Counted from the first letter of the stretch, positions 6,662-15,164 are shown. The stretch: 16,998 nt of DNA from an uncultured Alistipes sp. (GCA_900769745.1 CAAGHX010000257.1:1-16998); one strand, 5' to 3'. Translations and numbers: made by a program. The notes: generated by a model not told the origin, from the letters alone.

Positions 6662-8953
6662 CTATTTTTTCAACTCATTTGAGAATGAGTAAGGTCTATC
6701 CTCTTTTGCGGTTGAACGCGATGTATTAGGCTTAGAATCCATTGTAACATCCATCTTACCGCCACGCATAATATCCTCGTGAGAGATATAGTTGCGAGTG
6801 TAGCGCTTGCCATTGAGCTTTACGTTGTCGATATAGAGGTTCTCTGCGCTATTTTCAGGAGCGTTGATAGTAAACTTCTTGCCATTCTCAAGCTTGATTG
6901 TAGCCTGCTTGAAGAGTGGTGCACCCATAACATATTGGTCGCTTGCAGGGCATACAGGGTAGAAACCGAGTGCCGAGAAGATATACCAAGCAGATGTCTG
7001 ACCGTTGTCCTCGTCGCCGCAATAACCATCTGGTGCAGGAGAGTAGAAGCGGTCAATCACCTGACGAATCCAATACTGCGCCTTCCAAGGCTCGCCAGCA
7101 TAGTTGTAGAGGTAGATCATATGCTGCACTGGCTGGTTACCGTGAGCGTAGTTACCCATATTCATTACGGTCATCTCGCGAATCTCGTGAATCACAAAAC
7201 CATAATAGCTCTCATCGAAAACAGGAGGCACGGTAAATACAGAGTCGAGCATACTTACAAACTCCTTGTCGCCACCCATCAAGTCGATAAGACCCTGTGG
7301 GTCGTGGAATACCGACCAAGTGTAATGCCAGCTATTACCCTCGGTGAAGGCATCTCCCCACTTCAAGGCTGAGAATGGCTCCATAAACTTGCCGTTCTTA
7401 TACTTTCCACGCATAAGCTTTGTCGATAGGTCGAAGAGGTTGCGATAATTCAAAGCACGCTTTGCAAAGAGGTCAATCTCCTCCTGTGGGCGCTTAAGCT
7501 CCTTTGCCAGGCGCCAGATACACCAATCGTCATAGGCATACTCCAAAGTGCGGGCTGCATTCTCGTTGATATTCACGTCGTAGGGAATATAACCCAATGA
7601 GTTGTAATACTGGTGGCCTACACGACCAGTTGATGAGACATTAGGGTGTACGTTCTTTGTGCCGTGCAAAATACCCTCATACATAGTCTCCACATCATCA
7701 ACCTTCACGCCCTTCAAATAGGCATCGGCCAATACCGAAGCTGAGTTGTTACCCACCATACATCCTCTGTGGCCTGGGCTCGACCACTCAGGGTAGAATC
7801 CGCTCTCACGATATACATTCACAAAGCCCTCCTGCATCTTCTTGTTCTCCGATGGGTAGAGCATATTGAGCAATGGGAAGAGGCTGCGGAAAGTATCCCA
7901 GAAACCAGTGCCTGTATAGAAATAACCCTTCTCAACCTTGCCGTTGTGAGGGCTGTAGTGTACAACCTCACCATTAGCATTAATCTCGTGGTGCTTCTGT
8001 GGGAAGAGGGTAGCGCGATAAAGGCAAGAGTAGAATGTGCGGTACTGGTCTAGGTTGCCACCGCTTACCTCAATGCGACCAAGCACATCGTTCCAAGCCT
8101 TGCGGCCCTTCTCCTTAACCTCCTCTAGGCTATCATCACCCAACTCACGAAGGTTGATAGCAGCCTGCTCGTGGCTGATAAACGACGAAGCTACGCGAGC
8201 ATTTACCTGCTCGCCCTTCTTTGTTGCAAAACCGATTACGGCTCCTACGTGGTTATCCTGCTGCTCGGTCTGACCCTTCTTGAGCTCGCCATTAACGAAT
8301 GTGCTGACATACTCAAAAGGCTTATCAAACTCCACAACGAAGTAGTTCTTGAAGTTCTCGGCAACACCGCCAACATTGCGGGTTGAGTAGCCAATAATGC
8401 GGTTGTTAGCAGCATCGACCTTGATATACGAGCCCTTATCGAAAGCATCAATCACAACATAAGAGTCCTTCGACTCGGGGAATGTAAAACGGAAAATGAC
8501 TGCACGGTCGGTAGGAGAGAACTCTGTTACTACATCGTGCTCAGCCAAATAGACCTTATAATAGTAAGCCTTAGCCTCCTCGCCCTTATGGCCAAACCAG
8601 CTTGCTCGCTTCTCCTCATCAAACTCGGGAGCACCCACAACGGGCATAATCGAAAACTGGCCGTAGTCGTTAATCCAGGGGCTTGGCTGGTGAGTCTGCT
8701 TAAATCCGCGAATCTTGGTGTCGTTATAGCCGTAAATCCAACCATTACCCATCTTACCTGTCTGTGGAGTCCAGAAGTTCATACCCCAAGGACGAGCAAT
8801 AGCAGGATAGGTGTTACCTGTCGAGAATGAGTGAACAGACTGTGTACCCACCAGTGGACTCACATAATCCACAGGCGAGAATTCACTCTTTTGTGCCGCA
8901 GCAGTCAGCATTGCAACCGATGCCAGCAACGAGAATAGGGTTCGTTTAATCAT
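6662..8953 (-). CDS. GH92 alpha-mannosidase, secreted
   Basis: This 763-aa protein has the full length and layout of GH92, a calcium-dependent family of inverting exo-alpha-mannosidases that trim N-glycan or yeast-mannan mannosides. The signal peptide ends TAAA with Gln21 as first mature residue, so export to the periplasm is likely. The N-terminal beta-sandwich begins with YVSPLVGTQSVHSFSTGNTYP (spread over residues about 28-48), a family hallmark. The C-terminal (alpha/alpha)6 domain carries FTEGNSWHYTW, whose E538 matches the known general acid, and GDEDNGQTSAWY, whose D647 and D649 match the base-side aspartates. HGNQPVQH is the sugar-binding segment. The offset of five residues from the numbering I recall for a characterised Bacteroides enzyme is constant at these sites. 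Linkage preference cannot be read from the sequence. It begins 25 nt after the M23 gene with no obvious promoter, so it is probably the last gene of the lptB unit. Confidence 0.95.
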   Translation of the reverse strand: MIKRTLFSLLASVAMLTAAAQKSEFSPVDYVSPLVGTQSVHSFSTGNTYPAIARPWGMNFWTPQTGKMGNGWIYGYNDTKIRGFKQTHQPSPWINDYGQFSIMPVVGAPEFDEEKRASWFGHKGEEAKAYYYKVYLAEHDVVTEFSPTDRAVIFRFTFPESKDSYVVIDAFDKGSYIKVDAANNRIIGYSTRNVGGVAENFKNYFVVEFDKPFEYVSTFVNGELKKGQTEQQDNHVGAVIGFATKKGEQVNARVASSFISHEQAAINLRELGDDSLEEVKEKGRKAWNDVLGRIEVSGGNLDQYRTFYSCLYRATLFPQKHHEINANGEVVHYSPHNGKVEKGYFYTGTGFWDTFRSLFPLLNMLYPSENKKMQEGFVNVYRESGFYPEWSSPGHRGCMVGNNSASVLADAYLKGVKVDDVETMYEGILHGTKNVHPNVSSTGRVGHQYYNSLGYIPYDVNINENAARTLEYAYDDWCIWRLAKELKRPQEEIDLFAKRALNYRNLFDLSTKLMRGKYKNGKFMEPFSALKWGDAFTEGNSWHYTWSVFHDPQGLIDLMGGDKEFVSMLDSVFTVPPVFDESYYGFVIHEIREMTVMNMGNYAHGNQPVQHMIYLYNYAGEPWKAQYWIRQVIDRFYSPAPDGYCGDEDNGQTSAWYIFSALGFYPVCPASDQYVMGAPLFKQATIKLENGKKFTINAPENSAENLYIDNVKLNGKRYTRNYISHEDIMRGGKMDVTMDSKPNTSRSTAKEDRPYSFSNELKK

Positions 8954-8978
8954 TTTAAGTTTTATTTAGTTATTATTC

Positions 8979-10721
8979 TTATCGTTTGATTGTACCGCTC
9001 CACTTAGCACGGTTACCGCACGAGTCGCGGATAGTAATCTCCACCTTGTGGCTCTTGTTGCCCTTGATACCCTCATCTTTTAGATTAACGGTTACACGGC
9101 CACGAGAGTAGTGCACAGGAACCCACTTACCATCAATCGAGACTGAGTATGATGATACACCTGCAAAGTTATCTGATAAGCGGAATGATATGCGCTCAAC
9201 CTTCGAGCAATCTGCTCCATCCTCGAATAGAGGTCGAATTGTAGGAGGTGTGGTGTCGGCAACCAAGCAATATGTTCCAAACGTGCGGGTGCGACCCACC
9301 AGGCGATTATGCTTGTACTTTCCGCCTGCATTAGAGATTCGGCCACTGCTCGACACCGATGCCATAGTGGTATGCGCCTGCAACTCCTTAGCGACTGGCA
9401 CCGAGAAGATTAGAGCCACATTGCTCTGCAATGGTGTGCCGCTATCGTGCAAGGTATATGCTGCCGAGAGAACCTTAACGGTAGAGTCGGCCTTAGGTAC
9501 AATCTCCGAGCGTGAGAAGTTCTCCAAAGCTATGCTCTCATAAAGCGAGCCTTTGGGGATAACCACACTGAATGTATCGTCAACCTTTGCCGCAAAGTCG
9601 TGGTTATAAAGCACAACGGGAGCATCGGCCTTGACTTCGCCCTTGAAACATTCGCTATCGGCCTTACCCTCAATCTCGAATGCGAGAGTAGATGTATTGG
9701 CGCAGTCGTCGGTGATGACAAACTTCATCTCACGCTTCTGGCCAGCCTTACACTCCACAACGCCTTTGTTCACGATGGTTGGATAGAAATAATCGGTACC
9801 GCCCTCGCGCATAGCAATCAACATAGCCTCGTTGCGAGTATTAACCTGAATAGGGTAGTAAGCAACAGCGTTGCAGTAGCGAGAGAGCGAGAATGGGAAG
9901 CCCTCGTTGCGATATTCATAGATGGTCTTGCCATCGAGCTGAGCCTTCAAATTATAGACACCATATGTATTGGCGCAGTCATTCTTACGGTCCGATGTCT
10001 CCACCACGAAATAACCTTTGCGGCCTACTTTAATAGGTGTTTTCTGTGCTGTGCGATAGGTGTTGTCGTCGGCCTTATTTACTGTGTAAGTGCTTCGCTT
10101 GCTATGGCAAGGAACGCCACGAATGGTATCTACCTCAATATAGTGCACCTTCATAATGTAAGGCGAGATATCGTCTTTAGGCGTATAGACCTTTTGCGAG
10201 AAGAGGTTGACTGTGCGACCAGCGTTGTCACGAATCTCGAAGTGGAGATGTGGGCCCATCGATGAACCTGTATTGCCTGAGAGTGCAATCTGCTCGCCTC
10301 GTTTAACCTTGAACTGGTCGGGCTTACACTCGATATCAACATAGCTGCGCTTCTGACGATATCGTTCGGCCATAACAAAGTCGGCTATATCTTTGCGGAA
10401 CTTCGACAAGTGACCATATACTGATGTTGTGCCGTTAGGATGGGTGACATAGAGAGCCAATCCATAACCCGAGTTTGAATAGAGTACACGTGAAACATAA
10501 CCATCGGCAACGGCTACAACTACCTTACCCTCAACACCATCGGTCTTGAAATCAACACCCGAATGGAAGTGATTGGGGCGCATCTCGGCAAAATTTGCAG
10601 AGTAATATCCTGCCACATTTCTGAGTGGGTAGTCGTAGTATTTTGGGTCGAGTTTCTGTGCCGAAAGTTTTGTGGCCGAAAGAGCCATCAACATAGCTAT
10701 AAATAAAATTCCTCTTCGCAT
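8979..10721 (-). CDS. M23-family (LytM-type) metallopeptidase, secreted
   Basis: This 580-aa exported protein has a short signal peptide (MRRG start, hydrophobic core, cleavage near KLSA before Q22) and an N-terminal M23 domain covering about residues 35-175. The LytM zinc site is intact: H53 and D57 in HSGVDF, and H158 with H160 in PHLHFE. H104 in YGHLSKF is the usual accessory histidine. Such enzymes cut peptide cross-links of peptidoglycan, so a cell-wall remodelling role in the periplasm is expected. The remaining 400 residues are beta-rich and unassigned; stretches such as DTTPPTIRPLF and a closing segment RDSCGNRAKWSGTIKR suggest Ig-like modules. The ATG at 10721 lies inside the end of recX (25-nt overlap), and this start gives the only good signal peptide. 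It is followed closely by the GH92 gene. Confidence 0.93.
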   Translation of the reverse strand: MRRGILFIAMLMALSATKLSAQKLDPKYYDYPLRNVAGYYSANFAEMRPNHFHSGVDFKTDGVEGKVVVAVADGYVSRVLYSNSGYGLALYVTHPNGTTSVYGHLSKFRKDIADFVMAERYRQKRSYVDIECKPDQFKVKRGEQIALSGNTGSSMGPHLHFEIRDNAGRTVNLFSQKVYTPKDDISPYIMKVHYIEVDTIRGVPCHSKRSTYTVNKADDNTYRTAQKTPIKVGRKGYFVVETSDRKNDCANTYGVYNLKAQLDGKTIYEYRNEGFPFSLSRYCNAVAYYPIQVNTRNEAMLIAMREGGTDYFYPTIVNKGVVECKAGQKREMKFVITDDCANTSTLAFEIEGKADSECFKGEVKADAPVVLYNHDFAAKVDDTFSVVIPKGSLYESIALENFSRSEIVPKADSTVKVLSAAYTLHDSGTPLQSNVALIFSVPVAKELQAHTTMASVSSSGRISNAGGKYKHNRLVGRTRTFGTYCLVADTTPPTIRPLFEDGADCSKVERISFRLSDNFAGVSSYSVSIDGKWVPVHYSRGRVTVNLKDEGIKGNKSHKVEITIRDSCGNRAKWSGTIKR

Positions 10722-11230
10722 ATCTCTATATTATGGTTTAGTTCGCGGATAACCTCGTCGGCCGATTCTATCACCTCGTCCATCGGGAAGCCCAACGAAG
10801 CACCGTGTCGTATAAGTTTTGTTTTAAGTTGGTATAAAGTATCGTATTTTATGCTTTTGGCCTTCCGCTGAAGGCGTTGCAAAAGTCTGTTTTTATTCTG
10901 TTCAGGGTTAAGCTGCGATAGAGCCTCGCTGATTATTTGTTCGGCAATACCTTTACGACGCAAGGCTGTGCGGATTTTATACTCGCCCCAAGCCGAGAGG
11001 TTGCTCTTCTCTCTGACGAAGGCCTCGGCATAGCGGCTATCGTCGATATATCGCTCTTTCAGAAGCTGCTGCAACACTCCAGCTCTCTGGTCAGCAGGAA
11101 CCTCCCAATTAGCCATCAGTCGCATAGCATCACCCGAACTGCGCTCGGCACGGGCACACAATCGCATAAGCGATTCGAGGGCCTGCTTGGCTGTCTTGGT
11201 ACGTTTTACTTTCGGCTTAGCTGTGAGCAT
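10697..11230 (-). CDS. recX: regulatory protein RecX
   Basis: RecX binds RecA filaments and restrains recombinase and coprotease activity. The 177-aa product has the normal length and is rich in Lys/Arg, Leu and Gln. It shows the three-helix-repeat pattern of the family: an N-terminal basic lead and ALESLMRLCARAERS (about 17-31), the signature YIDDSRYAEAFVREK (61-75), then GEYKIRTALRRKGI (82-95). The ATG at 11230 lies 25 nt inside prmC; the conserved block begins only about 16 residues later, so this start is plausible though a few residues of uncertainty remain. Its 3' end overlaps the M23 gene by another 25 nt. RecX is often next to recA; here no recA is present and it sits after prmC. Confidence 0.9.
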   Translation of the reverse strand: MLTAKPKVKRTKTAKQALESLMRLCARAERSSGDAMRLMANWEVPADQRAGVLQQLLKERYIDDSRYAEAFVREKSNLSAWGEYKIRTALRRKGIAEQIISEALSQLNPEQNKNRLLQRLQRKAKSIKYDTLYQLKTKLIRHGASLGFPMDEVIESADEVIRELNHNIEICEEEFYL

Positions 11231-12063
11231 ATCATTCTCGGTTTGTCAAAACAATCGTTGCGCAATTCAACAGCATCGTAACCCAACTCCTGAAGCATCT
11301 CGACCGTCTGCCGGGCAAGCGGCTGATGAATTTCAAATAGCAGATATCCATTCTCTGAGAGCATCTGTTTTGCCGTTAGGGCAATCTCGCGATAAAATAT
11401 CAACGGGTCGTTATCAGCCACAAACAGGGCTATGCTTGGCTCAAAGTTCACCACATTGATATGCATCGACTCTCGCTCCGAAATGGGAATATACGGAGGA
11501 TTAGAGACTATAACATCAAACTTTCGGTCTGCTAACCCTGGAAGATGTGCCAAAGCGTCATCTTTTATAAATTCTACTCCGAGTTGCAGGCGTTCTTCGT
11601 TGCGTCGAGCTATCGCAAGCGCATCGTCGGAAATATCAACTGCCGTAACACTCGCTCCACGAAGTCTATCAGCCAAAGCAAGAGCTATACAGCCACTTCC
11701 TGTACATACATCCAGTATTCTTGGTTGCTTAATGTCTGCCGCTTTCTCGATGGTCCACGCAACCAGCTCTTCGGTTTCAGGACGAGGAATCAACACCCCC
11801 TCCTTAACCTCTATATCTAATCCGCAAAACTCGCTATGGCCAATCACATATTGTACGGGGCGGCCCTCAGAGAGTTCCATTACTTTGCTCTCCAATTCGG
11901 GAATTTCGACCACTTCAGCACCCTCAACGAGGTATTTCATCTCGCTCTCGCCACTCAAAACTGCAGCAACCATACGGGCGATATTCATTCGCTCGCGCTG
12001 ATCGTACAGATGCTCTATTTGCTGGCTTATAAAACGAAGTATCTCTGCTCGGGTGGCTCTCAT
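11206..12063 (-). CDS. prmC: peptide chain release factor N5-glutamine methyltransferase PrmC
   Basis: PrmC (HemK) methylates the glutamine of the GGQ motif in release factors RF1 and RF2, using S-adenosylmethionine, which speeds translation termination. The 285-aa product has the usual length. It has a helical N-terminal release-factor-binding domain (about residues 1-85), the linking motif IPRPETEELV (92-101), the SAM-binding loop DVCTGSG (118-124), the acidic VDIS segment (142-145) and the catalytic NPPY motif (188-191). The late motif reads FEIHQ rather than the common FEIG, a small variation. The gene starts 17 nt after aroC and overlaps recX by 25 nt, indicating a shared transcript and likely translational coupling. 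Confidence 0.96.
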   Translation of the reverse strand: MRATRAEILRFISQQIEHLYDQRERMNIARMVAAVLSGESEMKYLVEGAEVVEIPELESKVMELSEGRPVQYVIGHSEFCGLDIEVKEGVLIPRPETEELVAWTIEKAADIKQPRILDVCTGSGCIALALADRLRGASVTAVDISDDALAIARRNEERLQLGVEFIKDDALAHLPGLADRKFDVIVSNPPYIPISERESMHINVVNFEPSIALFVADNDPLIFYREIALTAKQMLSENGYLLFEIHQPLARQTVEMLQELGYDAVELRNDCFDKPRMICSQLSRK

Positions 12064-12080
12064 TGGCTCGGTATTAAGAA

Positions 12081-13061
12081 TTATGCCCTAAGGCTCAAAT
12101 CGGCCAAAGCTATAGCCGCAGCAGCCTCAACAACAACGGCTGCACGAAGCGTGATGCACACATCGTGACGGCCCTTGATAACAAGCGGCTCTACCTGGCC
12201 ACTCTCGAAGTTATAGGTTTGCTGCTCGGCTGAGATAGATGGGGTAGGCTTGATAGCGGCTCTTACGACAATCTCGTTGCCATTGCTAATGCCGCCTACG
12301 ATACCTCCGGCGTTGTTTGTCGAAGTGTGACCTTCGGCATCACAAATTGTATCATTGTGCTCTGAGCCAAACATTTCAGAAGCCTTGAATCCTGCACCAA
12401 ACTCTACTCCCTTAACCGCAGGAACAGAGAACAACAGATGCGCCATCTGACTCTCCACCGAATCAAAGAATGGCTCGCCAATACCAGCCTTGATGCCATT
12501 GATGCGGCACTCAACTATACCACCCACCGAGTCGAGAGCCTTCTGCGCCTGCTCGATGATAGATGGAAACTTCTGCTTATCGTAAGATCCGCCGATAGAG
12601 ATTATATCGGTTGAAAACGCTACTTCGCCGCCCAAAATCTTCTTGGCCACAACACCTGCTGCAACCAATGCCAAAGTGATTCTGCCCGAGAAGTGACCAC
12701 CGCCACGAGGATCATTGTAGCCATTCCACTTCTGTCGAGCCACAAGGTCGGCGTGTGATGGGCGTGGATGAGTCTCCAACGATTTATAATCGCCAGAGCG
12801 GGCATTCTCGTTGAGGAAATTTATGGTAAGTGGGGCGCCTGTGGTGTAACCCTCATAGACTCCCGACACGATGTGTGGGAGATCGCTCTCTTTGCGGGGT
12901 GTTGTACCTGCTGCACCAGCCTTACGACGCTCCAAATCGGCCATAAAATCCTCCTCACAGAGCGCAATACCTGCTGGCACGCCATCGATGCTTACACCCA
13001 CTTGTGGGCCGTGTGACTCACCCCAAAGCGTTACTCTAAATCTCTCTCCCCAACTATTCAT
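12081..13061 (-). CDS. aroC: chorismate synthase AroC (compact form)
   Basis: AroC converts 5-enolpyruvylshikimate-3-phosphate to chorismate, the last common step to aromatic amino acids, and needs reduced FMN. The 326-aa protein begins with MNSWGERFRVTLWGESHG, containing the first invariant histidine H17. The second lies in RPSHADL (H103). Other blocks are PRGGGHFSGR (118-127), SVPAVKGVEFG (212-222), NNAGGIVGGISNG (249-261) and the C-terminal GRHD (297-300). It is about 30 residues shorter than the E. coli protein, and the glycine-rich block reads HFSGR instead of the common RSSAR, a variant I associate with Firmicutes-type enzymes. All key motifs are present, so it should be active. The gene follows aroA with a 7-nt gap, so consecutive pathway enzymes are made together. 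Confidence 0.96.
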   Translation of the reverse strand: MNSWGERFRVTLWGESHGPQVGVSIDGVPAGIALCEEDFMADLERRKAGAAGTTPRKESDLPHIVSGVYEGYTTGAPLTINFLNENARSGDYKSLETHPRPSHADLVARQKWNGYNDPRGGGHFSGRITLALVAAGVVAKKILGGEVAFSTDIISIGGSYDKQKFPSIIEQAQKALDSVGGIVECRINGIKAGIGEPFFDSVESQMAHLLFSVPAVKGVEFGAGFKASEMFGSEHNDTICDAEGHTSTNNAGGIVGGISNGNEIVVRAAIKPTPSISAEQQTYNFESGQVEPLVIKGRHDVCITLRAAVVVEAAAAIALADLSLRA

Positions 13062-13068
13062 ATCTTAT

Positions 13069-14322
13069 TTATCGTTGAATTACTGATTCCAAATCTTCGA
13101 AGAATGCAGGGTAGCTCTTCTCTACACACTCGGCATTCTCGATTACAACCTCGCCCTCGCAACGCAACGCTGACACGGCCAGTGACATTGCAATACGGTG
13201 GTCGTTGTGGCTAAATACGGTTGCAGGCTCAATCTTACCGCCACGAATCTTCATCACGTTCTCCTCGCTGATATCTACCTCGATACCCAACTTCTCGTAC
13301 TCCTGACGGATTGTCTCGGCACGGTCGCTCTCTTTGTGCATCAAACGATTGGTGCCTGTAATAACGCTCACACCCTCGGCTGCAGCAGCGAGTGCTGCCA
13401 AAGCGGGGAAGAGGTCGGGGCACTGGGTAGCATCGAACGTGAAGGCCTTCAATGGGCGCTTTGTAACGGTTATCGAATCCTGCTCGATAATGATGCCCGC
13501 GCCTGCACGCTCCAGAGCATTGCAAATTGCTGTGTCGGCCTGTTTTGATAGGGTAGAGATATTGCGAATGGTTATCTCGCCCGCAATAGCTCCCGCAACA
13601 AGCATAGTCGACGCACCGCTCCAGTCACCCTCAATTGCAAGGTCGGCTGGGGTGTATCGCTGACGACCCTCGATAAAGAACTCCGAATAGTCGCCCTCGT
13701 TATGCATAATCTCAACACCGAAACTCTCTGCGGTGCTGATAGTCATATCGATATATGGAGTTGAAACAGCAGAATCGACATACAGGGTTGTATCCTCCTC
13801 GGCCATAGGCAGAGCCAGCAACAAACCTGTGATAAACTGCGACGAGACGCTGCCATCAACTCTAATCTTGCCTCCGTGGATAGGGCCCTCAACCTCGATA
13901 GGTAGGTAACCTCCGCCATCCTTAACCTTAACACCAAGCTCGCGAAGCGGCTCTATCATCATATGCATAGGTCGGTGAAGGAGTGTTCCCTCGCCCTGAA
14001 TGCAGATAGGTGTTTGGCTGAGTGATGCAATGGGGGTAAAGAGACGTGTAGCCAAGCCAGACTCTCCGACATAGAGAGTTCCGTCCTGAGGATTAAATCC
14101 GCCATCGATTGCAATGGTACTCTCGTCGATGTAGGTAACCTTCGCACCGAGAGCCTCGATACAGGCCAATGCCGAACGAGTATCCTTACAAAACTCAATA
14201 TTGCGCAACACGCTACGACCCTCAGCAAGCAGAGAAAGGGCGATGGCACGTTGTGCATAGCTTTTTGAACTTGGCGGAGTTATGATTCCCCTAACACTCC
14301 CCAAGGAGACACTTTTTTCCAT
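13069..14322 (-). CDS. aroA: 3-phosphoshikimate 1-carboxyvinyltransferase (EPSP synthase) AroA
   Basis: AroA joins phosphoenolpyruvate to shikimate-3-phosphate, the sixth shikimate step and the one before AroC. The 417-aa protein has family length and the double-domain inside-out barrel motifs. K20, S21 and R25 in PPSSKSYAQR bind substrate. SVSSQF (158-163) matches the shikimate-phosphate loop, D303 in CPDLFPALAA matches the catalytic aspartate, and KESDR (330-334), HNDHR (372-376) and K402 are also in place. The PEP-site loop reads GESGLATRLF (86-95), whereas E. coli has GNAGTAMRPL; the positions of Thr97 and Pro101 are both leucine here. The gene sits 28 nt after lptB and 7 nt before aroC in a co-directional cluster. 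Confidence 0.95.
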   Translation of the reverse strand: MEKSVSLGSVRGIITPPSSKSYAQRAIALSLLAEGRSVLRNIEFCKDTRSALACIEALGAKVTYIDESTIAIDGGFNPQDGTLYVGESGLATRLFTPIASLSQTPICIQGEGTLLHRPMHMMIEPLRELGVKVKDGGGYLPIEVEGPIHGGKIRVDGSVSSQFITGLLLALPMAEEDTTLYVDSAVSTPYIDMTISTAESFGVEIMHNEGDYSEFFIEGRQRYTPADLAIEGDWSGASTMLVAGAIAGEITIRNISTLSKQADTAICNALERAGAGIIIEQDSITVTKRPLKAFTFDATQCPDLFPALAALAAAAEGVSVITGTNRLMHKESDRAETIRQEYEKLGIEVDISEENVMKIRGGKIEPATVFSHNDHRIAMSLAVSALRCEGEVVIENAECVEKSYPAFFEDLESVIQR

Positions 14323-14350
14323 ATTAGATGTATAGTGTGGTTATATTCAC

Positions 14351-15115
14351 TTATTCCGAGATTATAGGGTTTTTGGGACGACGAAGCTCGAAGTTCTTGC
14401 CCAAATATACCTTTCTTACCATCTCGTCGTTGGCCAAATCCTCGGCTGTACCAGCCTTTAGGATTTTACCCTCGTAGAGCAGGTAAGTGCGGTCGGTAAT
14501 CTCCAGAGTCTCGTCAACATTGTGGTCGGTGATGATAACACCGATATTTTTATTCTTAAGTGTAGCGACGATGCTCTGAATATCCTCTACGGCAATGGGG
14601 TCAACTCCCGCAAATGGCTCATCGAGCAGAATAAACGAAGGGTTGATAGCCACAGCACGTGCAATCTCGGTACGACGACGCTCACCACCCGAAAGCTGGA
14701 TGCCCAAGCTCTTGCGCACCTTCTGCAAGCGGAACTCCTCGATAAGAGCCTCGACTCTCTCGCGCTGGTACTCCTTGCTATAGTCGGTCATCTCCAAAAC
14801 AGCCTTGATATTATCCTCCACACTCAAACGGCGGAAGACCGATGCCTCCTGTGCCAAATATCCCACACCCATCTGGGCACGACGATAGACTGGCTCATTT
14901 GTGAGCTCGGTGATCTGTCCTTCATCGTTTTCGAGGAAGATTTGACCCTCATTAGGCTTAATAAGGCCTACAATCATATAAAAGGTAGTGGTCTTACCTG
15001 CTCCGTTAGGACCAAGCAAACCCACAATCTCGCCCTGCTTAACATCGATGGTAACATGGTTTACAACCGTGCGAGACTTGTATTTCTTAACCAATTCACT
15101 CGTGAATAGACGCAT
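14351..15115 (-). CDS. lptB: LPS export ABC transporter ATP-binding protein LptB
   Basis: LptB is the cytoplasmic ATPase of the LptB2FG complex that extracts lipopolysaccharide from the inner membrane and drives it across the periplasm. The 254-aa protein has all ABC motifs: Walker A GPNGAGKT (35-42), Q-loop Q89 in YLAQE, signature LSGGE (141-145) followed by RRR, Walker B FILLDEP (161-167) and H-loop H198 in ITDHN. LptB-specific features are the start LVKKYKSRTVVN, the FAGVDPIAV segment and the close of the ATPase at YLGKNF. No lptF/G genes are adjacent. It is the first gene of the long minus-strand cluster, with a TAnnTTTG box 20 nt upstream of its ATG, and is divergent from recQ. Confidence 0.95.
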   Translation of the reverse strand: MRLFTSELVKKYKSRTVVNHVTIDVKQGEIVGLLGPNGAGKTTTFYMIVGLIKPNEGQIFLENDEGQITELTNEPVYRRAQMGVGYLAQEASVFRRLSVEDNIKAVLEMTDYSKEYQRERVEALIEEFRLQKVRKSLGIQLSGGERRRTEIARAVAINPSFILLDEPFAGVDPIAVEDIQSIVATLKNKNIGVIITDHNVDETLEITDRTYLLYEGKILKAGTAEDLANDEMVRKVYLGKNFELRRPKNPIISE

Positions 15116-15134
15116 ATACGTTGAAAATTTTTTA

Positions 15135-15142
15135 CAAAGTTA
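15135..15142 (-). promoter_or_regulatory. -7 promoter element for the lptB-aroA-aroC-prmC-recX-M23-GH92 unit
   Basis: The minus strand reads TAACTTTG, an exact TAnnTTTG match. The implied start near 15128 gives a very short leader of about 13 nt before the lptB ATG at 15115. No good -33 TTTG is seen at 19-21 nt upstream, so the promoter may be weak or activator-dependent. The stretch between this box and the recQ box (15143-15164) is A/T-rich. Confidence 0.55.
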
Positions 15143-15164
15143 TCATTTTTTCCAAAAAAAGTGT

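Noticed and set aside
9600..10265. A 221-codon open frame on the plus strand inside the M23 gene
   Set aside because: It is antisense to a protein with an intact signal peptide, zinc site and operon context. The predicted peptide has no recognisable domain and reflects the codon bias of the real gene.
11432..12001. A 189-codon plus-strand open frame opposite prmC
   Set aside because: It is the mirror of the prmC coding sequence, which shows all family motifs. The Ser-rich, low-complexity peptide is typical of antisense frames.
14522..15109. A 195-codon plus-strand open frame opposite lptB
   Set aside because: It lies fully within a complete ABC ATPase gene on the other strand and has no promoter box of its own or motif.
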